Of a stretch of DNA of 64,000 nucleotides, positions 1 through 13,400 are shown piece by piece (within the stretch, counting starts at the first letter, position 1; every line of letters starts with the position of its first letter). Location of the stretch: NCBI GenBank assembly GCA_958510875.1, contig OY294067.1, positions 32,910,912 through 32,974,911 on the forward strand, given 5' to 3'. The notes under the pieces are model-generated. The model did no database searches. It was not told the origin of the DNA and saw only the letters and a program-made list of their open reading frames with translations. The position numbers and the translations under genes are program-made. The DNA comes from Endomychus coccineus. Taxonomy: Eukaryota > Arthropoda > Insecta > Coleoptera > Endomychidae.

Positions 1-1036
1 TATGTTAAAGCTTAACTTATTCATATTATTATACATATTGACAATAATTATGACAAGTCATTTAAAGTATCATTTTCTGTATATTATCTATTATAACCTC
101 TTTGAATGTATTTACGACACATCTGGAATCCAGTCGTAAATGGGATTCTTGTGTCAATTTGTCATCAGCCGACGAAGTGTTATCGATGAGTTGGCATGGT
201 TCTGTTTATTATCGGTACTTCTAAGAATTGTTTGTGTTGCCTGGGAATTTCTGGTCAACAGATATGTAGCCAATGATAGCTGCTACTACCCTCCTTTACA
301 AACCCTACTTAGTCTAAAATGTGCCTGAAGTAAACGACTTTAAGAAAAGGAACAATTACAACGGTATCACTTCAACGAGCAACATTATTACTTGCAATAA
401 CATTAACATATTATCAATATTAAAATCAAAACGTTAACCTAGAGAACTACAACTCTGGGAAAACTATAGCCTTCATAAATAAGGCAACTCAGTTGTTTTA
501 GTGTAGTTTGTACATAAATGTATATAGGTGTGAATAAATAACTTAAAAGCATCAAGTGCTATTTCTTGAACCAACTATCATCATACTGAGTCATACAAGA
601 AGTATAAACAACAGCAGCATACAGCACATGGTCCTTCGAGCCGGATTACTCAAGAAATCAACGACTCCTGTCCATCAGTAACCAACCTGATGCAGCATAG
701 CATTCTGAGCATTCCTTAAAATTGGTGAGTCAATTTTCCTCAATCATGTATTCCTTGAATTGTTGATATTGCCTCAGTCTGTGTCAATCATAATGGATCA
801 ACTCAAAAAATTCTTTGAAGTACCGATAATAAACAGAACCATGCCAATTCATGGATAACACTTCGTCGGCTGATGAAAAATTGACACAAGAATCCCATTT
901 ACGACTGGATTCCAAATGTGTCGTAAATACATTCACAGAGGTTATAATAGCTAATATACAGAAAATGATACTTTAAATGACTTGTCATAATTATTGTCAA
1001 TATGTATAAGAATATGAATAAGTTAAGCTTTAACAA
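1..1036 (+). mobile_element. BEL/Pao-like LTR remnant with inverted terminal copy
   Basis: An LTR-like sequence starts with TGTTAAAGC at base 3 and is followed at 629 by a primer-binding site of the type seen in the BEL element at 56-61 kb. After about 150 bp of leader, the sequence from about 804 to 1036 is the reverse complement of about 1-235, with a few mismatches and small gaps. The unit therefore reads LTR, primer site, leader, inverted LTR start. No gag or pol is present. The left edge is cut by the window, so no target duplication can be seen. The structure resembles a self-integration or inversion product. A foldback element is the alternative. Confidence 0.6.
629..647 (+). other. 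Primer-binding site of LTR remnant
   Basis: TGGTCCTTCGAGCCGGATT lies just after the LTR-like sequence. It differs by one base from the primer site of the BEL/Pao element at 60833-60852. The leading TGG is the usual complement of a tRNA CCA end. Confidence 0.6.
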
Positions 1037-2194
1037 CATCCATTAGCTGTATTATCTGATTCAACTTATTGTCAATTCAGTATTCAAAGGACCTTCAATT
1101 TAAATGTCCGTTCTATCAGTTTGGGAAAATTAATTGGTGAATTTTTGGAAATGGGTCTATCTTGACGAACAGTTTTTGTTTTTTTTTAGGAATTGAAAAT
1201 ACAGATTCAATCAAGAACCTTTTCAGATCAAACTCATTTATTATCATATGTGACGTCGCATTAAAAAGAGCTTAGAAAGAACTGTCATTTTATCATATTT
1301 GTTCTGGAGCGCATCATTCATTATTGTTCGCTGCTTGTAAACTTCTTTGCCGTATTCATTTGGGTGTTTGAAGCTGTGGTGTGAATATTTCATAATTTTT
1401 GATCATTATTTCAGTCTAAAAGAGACGAATGACAAATAATAAATATTATATTCATGTAGATGTGCTCCCAAAAATGCTGGCATATGGGAAATGAGGAAAA
1501 TAATGAGGCATTCCCGAGAAAGTTTATATGAACAAATTCATAATAGCGTACCATTTAAACAACAAATAAGATATAGATCAACTGTGATTATCATCGTAAA
1601 GGAATTATTCAAAAAAGTTTCAAATATTTTAGAAAATTTACGGTACAATTTAGGTCTCACGTCCGTTACTTGTCCATTTGTTCGTCCCTGTAATTTTTTT
1701 TATTATGCTGAAGCTATTTAGTTCAACATAATATGGCACTATTGGAGTTGGAAAATCTCAAATTTCAAGCAAAATGTTCTTATTGAACCATCATTTCCGT
1801 TCTTGTAAAATAAAGGTTGGAAACGAAAATTAATTCATGGATTTTTGAAGACAAATTCTTTACAAGCACCTGTTTTTCTACAATCTGTTTGATCGATCAA
1901 ATAATTTAGAATTGGCTAATGTAGATATGCGATAATATGACATTCTAGCACTAATAATCACATTCGATTTTTGAATTGGTGGATTCCTAGCTCGTTACGA
2001 TCGAGGTGTGAAAATATACGGAGAATATATTTGAGACCCTTTTTTGTCTGAAATTACAGACAAAAATGAATCGATCAATACGTGATAATTAAAGATAGTA
2101 TTCGATTCACTAGCTCGTAGATGGCGTTATATACTTTTGTTCTCTTTAGGATTTTGTTAGCCAGTTATTTTTATATCTTCGACTGAATAATTGT

Positions 2195-2260
2195 TCAGTA
2201 ACATTACAAACACTTTCGTTCTGTCTATGAGCTCCATAAGAGCGATTGTAATGTTACTGA
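2195..2260. repeat. 15-bp perfect inverted repeat (hairpin)
   Basis: TCAGTAACATTACAA at 2195-2209 is exactly complementary to 2246-2260, with a 36-nt loop. The flanks do not extend the stem. It could be a small MITE remnant or a structured RNA element; nothing decides. Confidence 0.6.
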
Positions 2261-3765
2261 TCGATCTAGACTAGAGAGACCTTATCATTAACCTCTTCGC
2301 TTCCATGATGCCAACAATGGCAACAAAGAAATTCTGGACCTGCATTGTTGCAAATAGTGGCGCCAAATATAAACTTGAAAATGAAAGTGGAAGAATATAT
2401 AAGTTGTTTTACTTCTGGAATACGAAGAATGTGTACTACTCATACATTTTAAGATCGCCTATGACGACATATTCCAAGGTCAAATTTAGGGAGACACGAG
2501 GAGAAAAGAAGTGAACTTTTGTAATATTTAGAGACATCTCAGTTAATTAAAATTTTCACATTGTTGCGTGTGCTACTAAAAAAGAAGTAGCCTCGCACGA
2601 AAGGGAATTCTAGTAGGGTATGTTATGAATACGAATAGTAAATAAACAGAGTCAAGGTTGCTCCAAGTTGAACATTGACGATCAGTCCTTGACAGCTGTT
2701 TCGCTTTTCTTTTAAACTCATCAGTAGAACGGTTAGGACGATGAAGTCACTATTCGACCATCTCCGCCACATAGAAAACCCATCCGGAAACGCTAAATTA
2801 CCAAGTGATTCAAACGTCATCTATCAGAAGTAACACGTCCCACTGAAAGAATAATTCACAAAGCAACGCATTGATTCAAAGTTCGCACGCGTTTAAAAAA
2901 AAGCGGGGATAGTGTTGGACCCAGTCGCCAGTTGGCGGTACCGAAACAATGCATCGGATGAATAACAAACACATTTTTGTGTTAGCAGTCAGTAGACAGA
3001 ATTAAGATTGCTTCAGATCGAATAATGACAACACGTCAATCTGGGTGGAGATGTACCAATTTATTTTCGCTCCGAGGCTCTGAATGACTTCCTTATATCT
3101 CCATCACATTTCTTTACAAGTACCTACTTAGGTCTGTCATCATTGTTATTCAGTAAGGTGTTCGGTACAGTAAAAGAAATGTATAAATATACCGTTTTAT
3201 TCCCTTTTGGGCTACCTATGAAAAAGTACTTATATATCTATAGCAAAATATGCTCATTCCTGTTCTAGCTCCTCCACCAAACTGTAATATACACGACAAT
3301 GAACCGTGCATTTAGGCTCTTCTGAATCATAGTAAGACAAAACAACACAAATTAGTTAAAGTAAATTTTTTCACGAGACCTGTGATTATACCGTGTCGTG
3401 CAAAAGTCTGCTTGGAAGCGAAGTGGTTAAGCGCATCACTAGATTAATATAGTATAGAAAATCAGCAATTCCATGGCAATAAGTTATTAATACTCCTTCG
3501 AGAAGAATTGGAAACATTGATATGACCTTGATGAATCCAATGGTGAAATGATTTTGCACTTTACACAACCAGAACGATGATTCATTTCACCATTCGAAGC
3601 AGGAATATAAATAAGCTTAACTTTCAGACAATAATTGCAGTGAGTAATAATATTTATCAATTTTGGCATGGTTCTTTTTCATCAAAATATGCAACGCTTT
3701 CCCATTTACTACATCCACCAAAACTATAATGATAGTAGTATTTTCAATCTGAAAATATCATATTA

Positions 3766-3771
3766 TTTATT
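3766..3771 (-). promoter_or_regulatory. Candidate polyadenylation signal for CELF gene
   Basis: TTTATT on the plus strand reads AATAAA on the minus strand, about 570 nt past the stop codon. Such hexamers are common in AT-rich DNA, so this is only a candidate. Another occurs near 3198. Confidence 0.25.
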
Positions 3772-4342
3772 GTACTAATGTCCTTATACTACATATGCCA
3801 GCTCATATCTATGTTAGGCGCACAATTATGCGCGTCATCCTTTCGCAATGGAGCATTCTTCACATACATGGATAATCGTTAGTACGAAGGGGCTCACCAT
3901 GTGTTCCTTAGAATTAAGACTCCGAGCCGAGCTGTGACTAGCTTAGAATCACAGTAGACACGACTAGGCTAATTTGGCAACAAAGCGGGTAGCGACAGTA
4001 TCCACTCGACAGAGTTTCTTATTCAATTATATAGATTAACACACAATACTTACAACGAATAATTAAGAGTAGAGTCTCAAAATAGTGATACATTTCACGA
4101 ACGAACGAGAAGACAAAACGGCCTGTACAATCAAACACTGATTTGTTATTTAATCACAGCCCATTTGGAATTTCTCGAAGAACAAGTGGTCCTGTCGCCG
4201 AACCGCGGATGCTCGGAGTTCCGCCAGACGTGTCTTAAGAGTTATACGCTAAATATAATAAATATATATTATAGAATAATATCTAGTATACTAGTGGCTG
4301 GTGGGTGTCGTAGTACACCCCGAGATCTATGATTAGCCGAGG

Positions 4343-4470
4343 TTAGTACGGCCTGTTTGCGTCCTTGGGCCTTTTCAGCTGAACCTTGAGTCTTTTCATG
4401 CCAATCTGGAAGCCATTCATAGCTTGGATGGCTGCTTGAGCGCTTGCTGGGTTATCGAATGAGACGAACC
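4343..4470 (-). CDS. bru3: CELF last coding exon: end of RRM3, stop
   Basis: 128 nt. The split Gly is followed by [20 protein letters not shown], then [21 protein letters not shown] and TAA. The acceptor is TTGCAG. It completes RNP1 of RRM3 and the near-invariant CELF C-terminus. The stop anticodon-side bases are 4343-4345. Confidence 0.96.
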
Positions 4471-7400
4471 CTGCAATGAGAAAGGATATAAGAATATAGG
4501 CCACAAAAGACGCAGTTTCAGTGTGATGGAAAGAGCTAAATAGCTGTCAGAATATAATAATAATTTTAACCACAGTCCAGGTATAAGCTTTCTCTTCTAG
4601 GAACATAACTTCGATGACTATTGTATGGGTTTATTTCGCATTATTTTAAACAATATAATGAATGCTCATGATTTAAAAAGTTGAATTAATCACCTGCAGA
4701 ATTCGTCGTAGAAGTTGAGGTTTTAAAAACATCTATTTTCGCTCCAGCTTCTCCTAGAGAATTATACAAAATACAAAGCTCCTGAAAGAGTGCACGATAC
4801 AAACTGTGGGGGTCTTAACGCCTCCTGCCTTCCCGTCGTTAGACTCTAGACATGTTCATAGGGCCCTCTCCTACTTAACAGCACGCCACTGCCCGACAGA
4901 GACCAACGCCTTATTTGAAGAGGAGACGGTCTTTTGAACCGCCTGGCCCCCCTCCCCCCTGTCTACTCGTGTTAGTGTTATATTTTTATAACAGCTCCCG
5001 TTTGACGAGTCGCCGTCGACCTCTTATTATCGGTCTTCCACATATCGTTGCCTCGGCCGCGAATCAATTTCCCAGAGGCCTGGCATATGAAGCACCGACA
5101 CCGGACTTTATGAGTAGAGCCATGTGGTGCAGCATTCTACCCCCGCAGAGGCAGCTTTTGTTCACCCCCGGCGGAGTTACTTTAGGCGGACCCACTTCAG
5201 GCGGACCCAAAGTGGAGCTACTTGCTAGACTCATATAATGCCCCTTCTGGGCTCTGGTCAATTCCACCTCCTCGTGTTACCTGTTTCACCAGGAACGTTT
5301 GACGAGTCACCGTTCGGCTTCGTTCAAATAGCCTACCACATTGTCTACCAAGCCCGTGAATCCATTTCGATCAGAGAACTGGGATAGGAAGGCACAAAAT
5401 TTGGTTTTAGTGATGAACTGCATGTGGTGCACAGTTCACCGGATCTTAGGCATTGACAACGTTAGTTTCTCCCCGTAGGGTTACGTATCTCGAGAACCAT
5501 GAAAAGGTGTTGCTTGCTGAATCTACTCCCGGCCTAACGCCGGACCAAATAGTGCTCTCTCGAGCCTGAAAGAGTGCAGTGAGGAAGTACAAGTTTTCTG
5601 ATTTACTGATATTCAGTATTTCTATGATATTTCATATCACAATGAATGTAATATTCAAATTCCCACGCGTCTGAACGCCACCGCTATACAACCGCAACCG
5701 TCTTGACACCAAGTTAACATATCGGCAGGTTAGAGATGGGTAGATATGCCACTAGATAATCTATATGTGAGGTACATTATTTCAGATGTTAATGTTGCCA
5801 ATATTGAGTTGCTATCATCAGGAATAATGGGAAACACATACAAATCTGTTCAGTTCTTATGAAAATGACAATCAAATCCATTTTATCTCTTTATATAGGT
5901 TATAGCTTGAGGAAAAATAATTAAAATTTTATAAAGTTATGGAATGGATTATACCTACTTCTAAGAATCTTGAGAACATCCCAGAACTATTCAAATCTGT
6001 TCTTTATTGAACAATCGGGGATACCATGGATGCTCGCAATACTATCGATAATAATTCTTTGTAATATGTGTTACAATTATTTATTATTGGGCCAAAACCA
6101 AACTTTTGATAGTTCTCCTTGTAGCCCGATACACTTCGTCCAACGTTAATTCAATTTTTCGATTCCTTTCTAATAATACGATTTCGGCAATCCTTAAAAA
6201 TAGACGTTTGTTTCAGTGATGACCTCGTCGTTGGAGCCAAATCTCTTCCCACCGATCCATTTCTTCAAGTTTGTAAACAGCAGGCAAAAAGTAGAGAATA
6301 TGGTGGATGACGAACCAATTCGTAGCCAATTCATGCACAAGTGCCATCACGACTGCGGACCTGTGCGCTGGAGCGTTGTCCTGGTGGAAGAGCACTTTTT
6401 TCTTTGCCCAATGCGGCCGCTTTCGCTCCAAATCGGCATCGAATCGATCCAACAGCTCTACATAGTATACACTTGTGATCGTTTTGCCTTTTTCAAGGTA
6501 ATCAATATGGACGATACTATGTGCATCCCAAAAAACTGTGGCCATGACTTTGTTGGCCGATAAACCCACTTTGCCCTTTTTCCGCATTGATTCGCCAGGA
6601 CAAGTCCACTGCTTCGACTGTTCTTTGGTCTCTGGTGTGTTGTGATGGATCAATGTTTCGTCCATGGTTACGAAACGATCCGAAAAAACCCTCTTATCGC
6701 GTTGCAAAATCGCCAAACACTCCTTTGAAGTTGTCACACAGTCGCGCTTGTTGTCAACAGAGGGTATCTGACAAATAGCTTTATGCAAAATGTTCCGTAC
6801 CCGCTCGGTTGCAATGCCCATAGCCTCAGCAATCTCGTGCACTTTTACTCGCCGATCGTCCAATATCATACCATGAAATTTATCGACGATTTCTGGCGTT
6901 GTAACCTCAATTGGGCGACCAGAACGTTCTGCATTCCTTGTGGTCATACTATCACAACGAAAATCAGTGAATCACTTGTGAATCGTTCCAATCGATGGTG
7001 ACGTCACCATAATGTTTAACAAGCGATGCTTTGGTTTGCGTAATATTTTTTCCTTTCAAGAAATAATGTTTAATCAAGACGCGAAATTCACTTTTTTCCA
7101 TGTTTACAAACATCTTCAAGGCTGTTTGCTTTCGATGGGTGTCAAAACAGAACTGAATGACATATCATATGGAATTTTCGAATGTGCGCCATCTGTTTTA
7201 TTTTTCAGGTACTTTTCACCTTGCCCTCGTAATGTGAGTAGAAATTGTATTTATTGAGATAATTTCTCTATTGTATCTCAAGTATTGCCGAAAAGTTCAC
7301 TTAGCTTGTTCAATTTGACACAATGAATAATAAGGAAACTCAGGCCGACGTCCAGGTTGCACCAGGTCCTGATTGTTTCGTATCTCAGGAGATAAGCGCT

Positions 7401-10400
7401 TCATATTGTGAGTAAAATTATGAGTTTAGTGAGTACTTTTTCAGTAGTAGTTAGGTTGCAAATATAATTCAATTGGCATTGCATGACCCATGAAAGCGTA
7501 TCTCATGACAAATACATCTATTGGCACATTAAGTAGGAACTTACTAGTATAACGTAAAATAAAATACATCAATAAGAAAACAGATACAACATTGAGAATA
7601 GCAGAGTATTGTTACATGTTAGACTGGAGGATACAAACAGTACACTCGAGGGAGAAAGCTACGAAAGTGCAGAGGATCGAAACGTACCCTTAACACTCAT
7701 TTCTCTATAAGGAATACGTGCGTTTAAAATTGTTAATCGGAGGGAGGATGTTAACTTCTCTGGGGTCCTACAATAAGTTGTACAAAATTGATTACAAGGA
7801 AGTTGATTCCCGAGTGAACTCTCCATTGAAGCTACGCTGTTTTAGAAATGGGGTGGAAAATGTTGACCGATCACACTTATCACATGAATATTCATGTGGG
7901 CCTGTATGAACTCGTCTAGTTTCTAGGGCTATTACACTTATTTTCAGTGAGTTAAATTTAAGGGAAATCTAATACTTACCAAAACATTTGCTCTGATTAG
8001 TGGCACGGTCGATAAATACTTTCGAGCTTATAACGTTTCCAAATGGAAGGAACATTTGCATTAGCTCTGCATCACCAAATTCTTGGGGTAAATGGTAGAT
8101 GAAGAGGTTGCATCCTTCAGGGCCAGATATGGAACATCCTGGGAAAAGTATAAAGTTTGAGTTGATCAACTATAATTAGACTATTAACAATATGATATGA
8201 CAATCAATGACATTTTCGCATTGGATTGAAAAATTGATTTACGTGTCCTTCAAAGACGCTAAGATAGTGATCAAATTGAAAATAATATTGTGGATTGATT
8301 GACTTTTTTCCCACAGGGATGTCTTGGCACCAGTTTTGTTTCGGCTTCTTATCAACCATATGTGATGTGTTTAGTCCATAGCTTTGCTGATGATGTTCAC
8401 TTCATATCGCTTCTCAATGGAGCTGGAGATGCATGACGGAGACAGGTCGATGGAATAAATACAGATCTGACAAGTATTTTAAAATACTCAAGGTTGTATT
8501 TCATCTAGGAAGGCAGACCCCGCAAACCGTAATAACATTGCTTGGTATTATCACCAACACCCTCTTTGGGGAGGATCATGTAAGCTCTATGTCTCTCTCT
8601 CTCTCTCTCTCTCTCTATTCTCTGCCTAGAGTTACTTAACACCCCAGCAGCTCCCAATCGTCTACAAAGCATAAATTCAACCAGTCCTGGAGTACTGTTC
8701 ACACGCTTGGAATTTAGGTTCCAAACATACGCTGAAGCTCTTAGGTTTTTATTGAAAAGAAACCTTTCGTCTGGTTAATAATGTCACACTTAAAAATGCA
8801 ATTCATCTCTTCAGAACATCGTAGGTATGGTGGGCGATATCTTCTCATATATATAGATATTTCCATGGTCTTTGGAAATCACTCATGATATTCCACCAAG
8901 AGCAGACTTGACGATTTCAGGCTTCGGTGTGTCTTGAGACCTGCCGAACTTCTGTCTACCAGACTTCAATTTGGTTGTGGATTCTAACGCCTAACTCCTT
9001 TCAACGATGTTCAATGGACATAAAAGGTTTACCACTTGATTAGTAAAAGGATTAAAAAAAAATAAAAAACCTACTAATTTGAGTTGGAAAATAATAGAAA
9101 TCAGAAAAACTGAAATGCATTTGAGTAGAAAATTAATAATTAGATCATGGTTAATATATTTTAAGGAACATATTTTGGTTGAGATGATGTATCCAATTTA
9201 TGCAGAATCATGCAACTTCAAAATTAGCAAATAGTTTTTGCAATAATATTGAAAACGTAACTGTATTGGAGGTCTAAAATAAAATTATGAATCTCACTCT
9301 ATGTTATAATAAGCTGGAATACTTTTTAGAATTGTTCCATTTCTCAGGACCATTATACTGGCAATAATTTGCGAATTAAATTTGAATAATTTTGACATGT
9401 GCTTCGATAGTTTCCGCTAAATATTAATCAATGTGACAGATAAAAACTTCAAAATTATGTATCTAATATGAAAATGAACCTCCTCAAATAGTCTTCATTC
9501 AATGAGTGGAAGGATATGAATAAGTGCAATGGAGTGAGAAGTGTCGCTAATACAAGTTGATCTAGTTGATTGTAATTATCCAGATCTCAACTGATCATGG
9601 ACCAATAATTCATCATCGAATCACGAAGCTACTACCATATTCACAGCGAATCATAGCCTACTTTCAGAATCAATATGTATCGAATCAGTGTCGAGAACGA
9701 TTTTTCCGAACTAACAACAAAAGTTTATGGAGGTAGCTCTGAAAGACGACGAAAAACCTTTATTTTTATAGTCGAATATGTTCTGCAAAAGTTCATAATT
9801 TCTAGCACTGAGTAAGAAAATTACTCAAAATCTGAAAGTGCTGTATCATATGATTGTATTTAAGCAAATTTTAGCTATTCAAAGAACTCTAATCAGTTAT
9901 CAATCATCAATATTATGAAATACCTATCATAGTATTAGGTTGGTATTAGGTATTAAGTTTTTAATCTATTGAAGTTTAAGATTAGTTACCGAAAACATAT
10001 CAAGATTTTTGAATATTGATTTTGAGGTTTGGGTCCATTATATCAGCTTAATCTTTTATATTAATCTAGATAGTGATAACTTCGAAATAAATTATCAAGA
10101 TTAATTGATTGGTTTTTTATGAATAAAATTTTCCTTGATGACTAGGCTATGCGACACTATATTCAGGATTGAACTTTATTCCATTTCTAATGACATTTTT
10201 AGTAAACGTGTGTTAACAAAAAAAAATTTGTTTTAATTCCAAACGTCTACTCGAAATTTACACAATTTATAGACAAATTTGGTGGCTGAAAATTTTTGTT
10301 AGTTACCACTATTTTTTAAAAGTTTGAGATCTCAACTACGTATTGAAACTTGTCTGACTAATTTCTCATAAATTATTTTCTTCATGGTCTGTTATGGCAA

Positions 10401-13400
10401 AAAACATTTTGTCCATGAAATTTATTCAATATATTTGAAAGATTTTGACTTCAATTAGGAATTGGAAAAATTTTGTTGTTGTCAACGGTATTATTATTAT
10501 TATTAATATTATTATAAAAATTTTTTATTGAACAAACGTCCTCGCAGCACTTATAATATCAAGTCTGTCAAATTGACCGACATATTTCATTGATAAAAGG
10601 AATTTCAAAGATAATTTCAGAGCCTTATTTGAAAATAACACATTATCACGGCGCTAAAAAATTTAGACTGACAGTGAAAAAATTGTTTTCGAGACAAATT
10701 TTCATGGATAGAGATATACATTTATTTTTTTCGACGGACGTGTTATGAGAGACTAGCCGTTGAGGCTAATATCTATCTCAAGCATGGATGTGTGCAATCA
10801 AAATTAAGTCAAGGTAATTAACAAAAATTTCCAGCCAGTCAAGTTTTAATACGTAGCGAATATCTCAAACTTCATTTTAAAACAGAAAGCAAGAAGTGTA
10901 TTTTCATGAAGAGAATAATGTGATTGTCCGCCAGATGTTAATTAACAAAAATTGACAGCTAGACGATTTTGTTCGAAAATGATACATTATTTACTATAAA
11001 TAATTATGTAAAATTGAAGTAATTGTTTTGAAGAGTAAATCCATTTATCTTTAGTTATTAAAAATAGCAATTAATAAATGTTTACTAGTCTGCGGGCGTG
11101 TTCGAACATGTTCACCTTTTTAATTTCAGATGTTCGATGGGGTACCTTTTGTGCCATAGGGACTGGGACTATTTCGTTTCTTCAGCTTAGTTCATAAAAA
11201 AAGGAATTTAGGTTTATTGCCAAACGTTTTCCTTTTAGACCATCAATTTTAGAATGAAAAATGTTGCAAAGTATTTCATTTCTGGTAAAGAATTCATTAA
11301 ATTCTCGAGATCGGAATTATCTTTCAGTGAATTATAATCATATTCCGAAGTGATTTTACAATTTGTTAGCATAATAATACAGTCGGTATATATACAAAAC
11401 ATGAAAAAATTCTTTGTGTCCAACTGTAAAAGCGATGACAATAAAATTATCCTTTGAACTACGTACCATCAAAGGCATCATGTGTATATTTATAAAAGTC
11501 AGCTAAATTCAACGTTGACTCTCTAAATTGGACAAAGAGTTGGGAAAATATTTACCGGAAAATACTGAGCAAAGCTACTGCGGTAGGTTATACATTACAC
11601 ATGGACATACGGCCTAGATTAAATGCCGGTATGCTGAGATTATTAGATTCAGAAATTGTCAAATCAAAGTAACTGAATAATATCTCAGCATTTATGAAAT
11701 ATGAGGAAAGATGTAGAAGTTAATTTTATTATTTAATATGAATATTTGAAATTCTCGATTGTAGTTGAACATATTCAATTAGGTTCTGAGCTAATTTTTA
11801 AAAAGAATTTAATCCTTTCAAGAATGCCCTCGCAAATAATTTTGAATACAAATACAGTGCAAAAAAATGCAATAGAAAAATATGATGATTTGAATTCAAC
11901 GGAAATGCGCATTTTAATGCTGGATAAATTGAAAAAAATTCGATTTTTAATATATTCGTTGAAGATCGAATTTCATATTTTACGCCTTCAAAGAGTAGAA
12001 TCGTGACGTCATGCGGGTTCCAGCTAATCGCAGACGGAAATATTAAAAAATTTATCATTTCCAATCGTTTCAACCCAAAAACGTGTCATAAAAATAAATT
12101 ACTTATGCTTTATGAACCATCACTTTCAACAAATGAAAAAAGAATCGACATCGGAAAAATAAATCGGAACCTAATTGTTCTAAGACAGTGATAGTCATTT
12201 ATTGTCAGATATGCAACATAATCTCATATCATCGCATTCAATTTGAGTGGGTAGAACTCATATTCCTATTACACTGAGGCGAGAAATCATGAGCAGGAAA
12301 TTGTGTTTCTAGTTCAACTGAAAAATACGTAGTATAAGGCTTTAATGTTGGTTTGCTTAAATCAATTATTTTAAAAACTTTTCTGCTAAGATACCGATTT
12401 TCTCAAAATTTGGCTCACTGATATTCCTTTGTATTATTGGTTCAAATGTGACCTTCAAAGAGTGACCCATAACTTTTTACTCAATTCAATTTTGAGGACA
12501 CTAAACAACATCAAAAAATCTTCAAAAAAGGTTATCTTGTCCTATCACGATAAAATGAAATGTTTTCGTGAAAAATAGTAAACATTTTTTTTACACTTGC
12601 TGTAGTGAGTCATTATTTATTTTCAGATATGCAAATAATTTCGTATCATAGCATTAAATTTATGTGGGTAGAATGAATATTCCCATTATAAGGCGGCGGG
12701 AATTCATGAGCAAAACATTTTTTCCCAAACTCGAAGATACGGGGGTTTAATGCATTAATGTTGGTTTGTTTAAGCCAATTTTTTCATAAGTTTTCTACTA
12801 GAATACCGATTTTCTCACTTATCACTGATGTTCCTTTGTATTATTGGTTCAAATATGACCTTTGGAAATGAACCATAACTTTTTGCTTCATTTAACTTTG
12901 AGGACACTGAAGAACATTAAAAAACTTCTAAAAAGGTCATCCTGTATCTAATATAAAATTTTTTTTAAACTCAGAATTAGACCTAACTTCAGATCATTTT
13001 CATCATTAGCAAAGCATGCATTCAATTGCCTGGGAAACAAATTTAAGTTAAATTGATTTTGAGAATAATTTGTTGCAAGTTGTTGAATTGTTGAAATTAA
13101 TTTTAAGACTAGATGAATAATGGTAATTATACTAAGGACGAACTACGTGACATGCATTATTATTACAGTTTAGCTGGCGACAATGCATTTGCAGCAAGAC
13201 ATTTGTATGGTGGAGCATTTCCGAATAGAAAGACACCACATCAATCACAAATGTTCAGTACTTATCCATCGAAGATTGGGAGGACCTGGGTCATGATGCA
13301 AGCCGTCCACGAAGTACTATGACTCCAGGAGTAGGAGCATGTGTTCTTAATTTAATCGAGGGTAATCCTAAGATGAGATTAATTGCTACTCAGGAAGATA

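Larger units (their letters stand above)
1037..4342. other. 3' flank / possible 3' UTR of CELF gene, no coding signal
   Basis: AT-rich sequence downstream of the CELF stop codon on the minus strand. Open frames here are short and resemble nothing I know. The part nearest 4342 is presumably 3' UTR, but its end cannot be fixed. A 15-bp inverted repeat lies at 2195-2260. Confidence 0.4.

Noticed and set aside
6216..6563. Plus-strand open frame of 115 codons
   Set aside because: Antisense shadow of the mariner transposase.
11746..12191. Overlapping open frames of 62-91 codons on both strands
   Set aside because: AT-rich sequence, no motif, no splice context and no similarity I recognise; chance.
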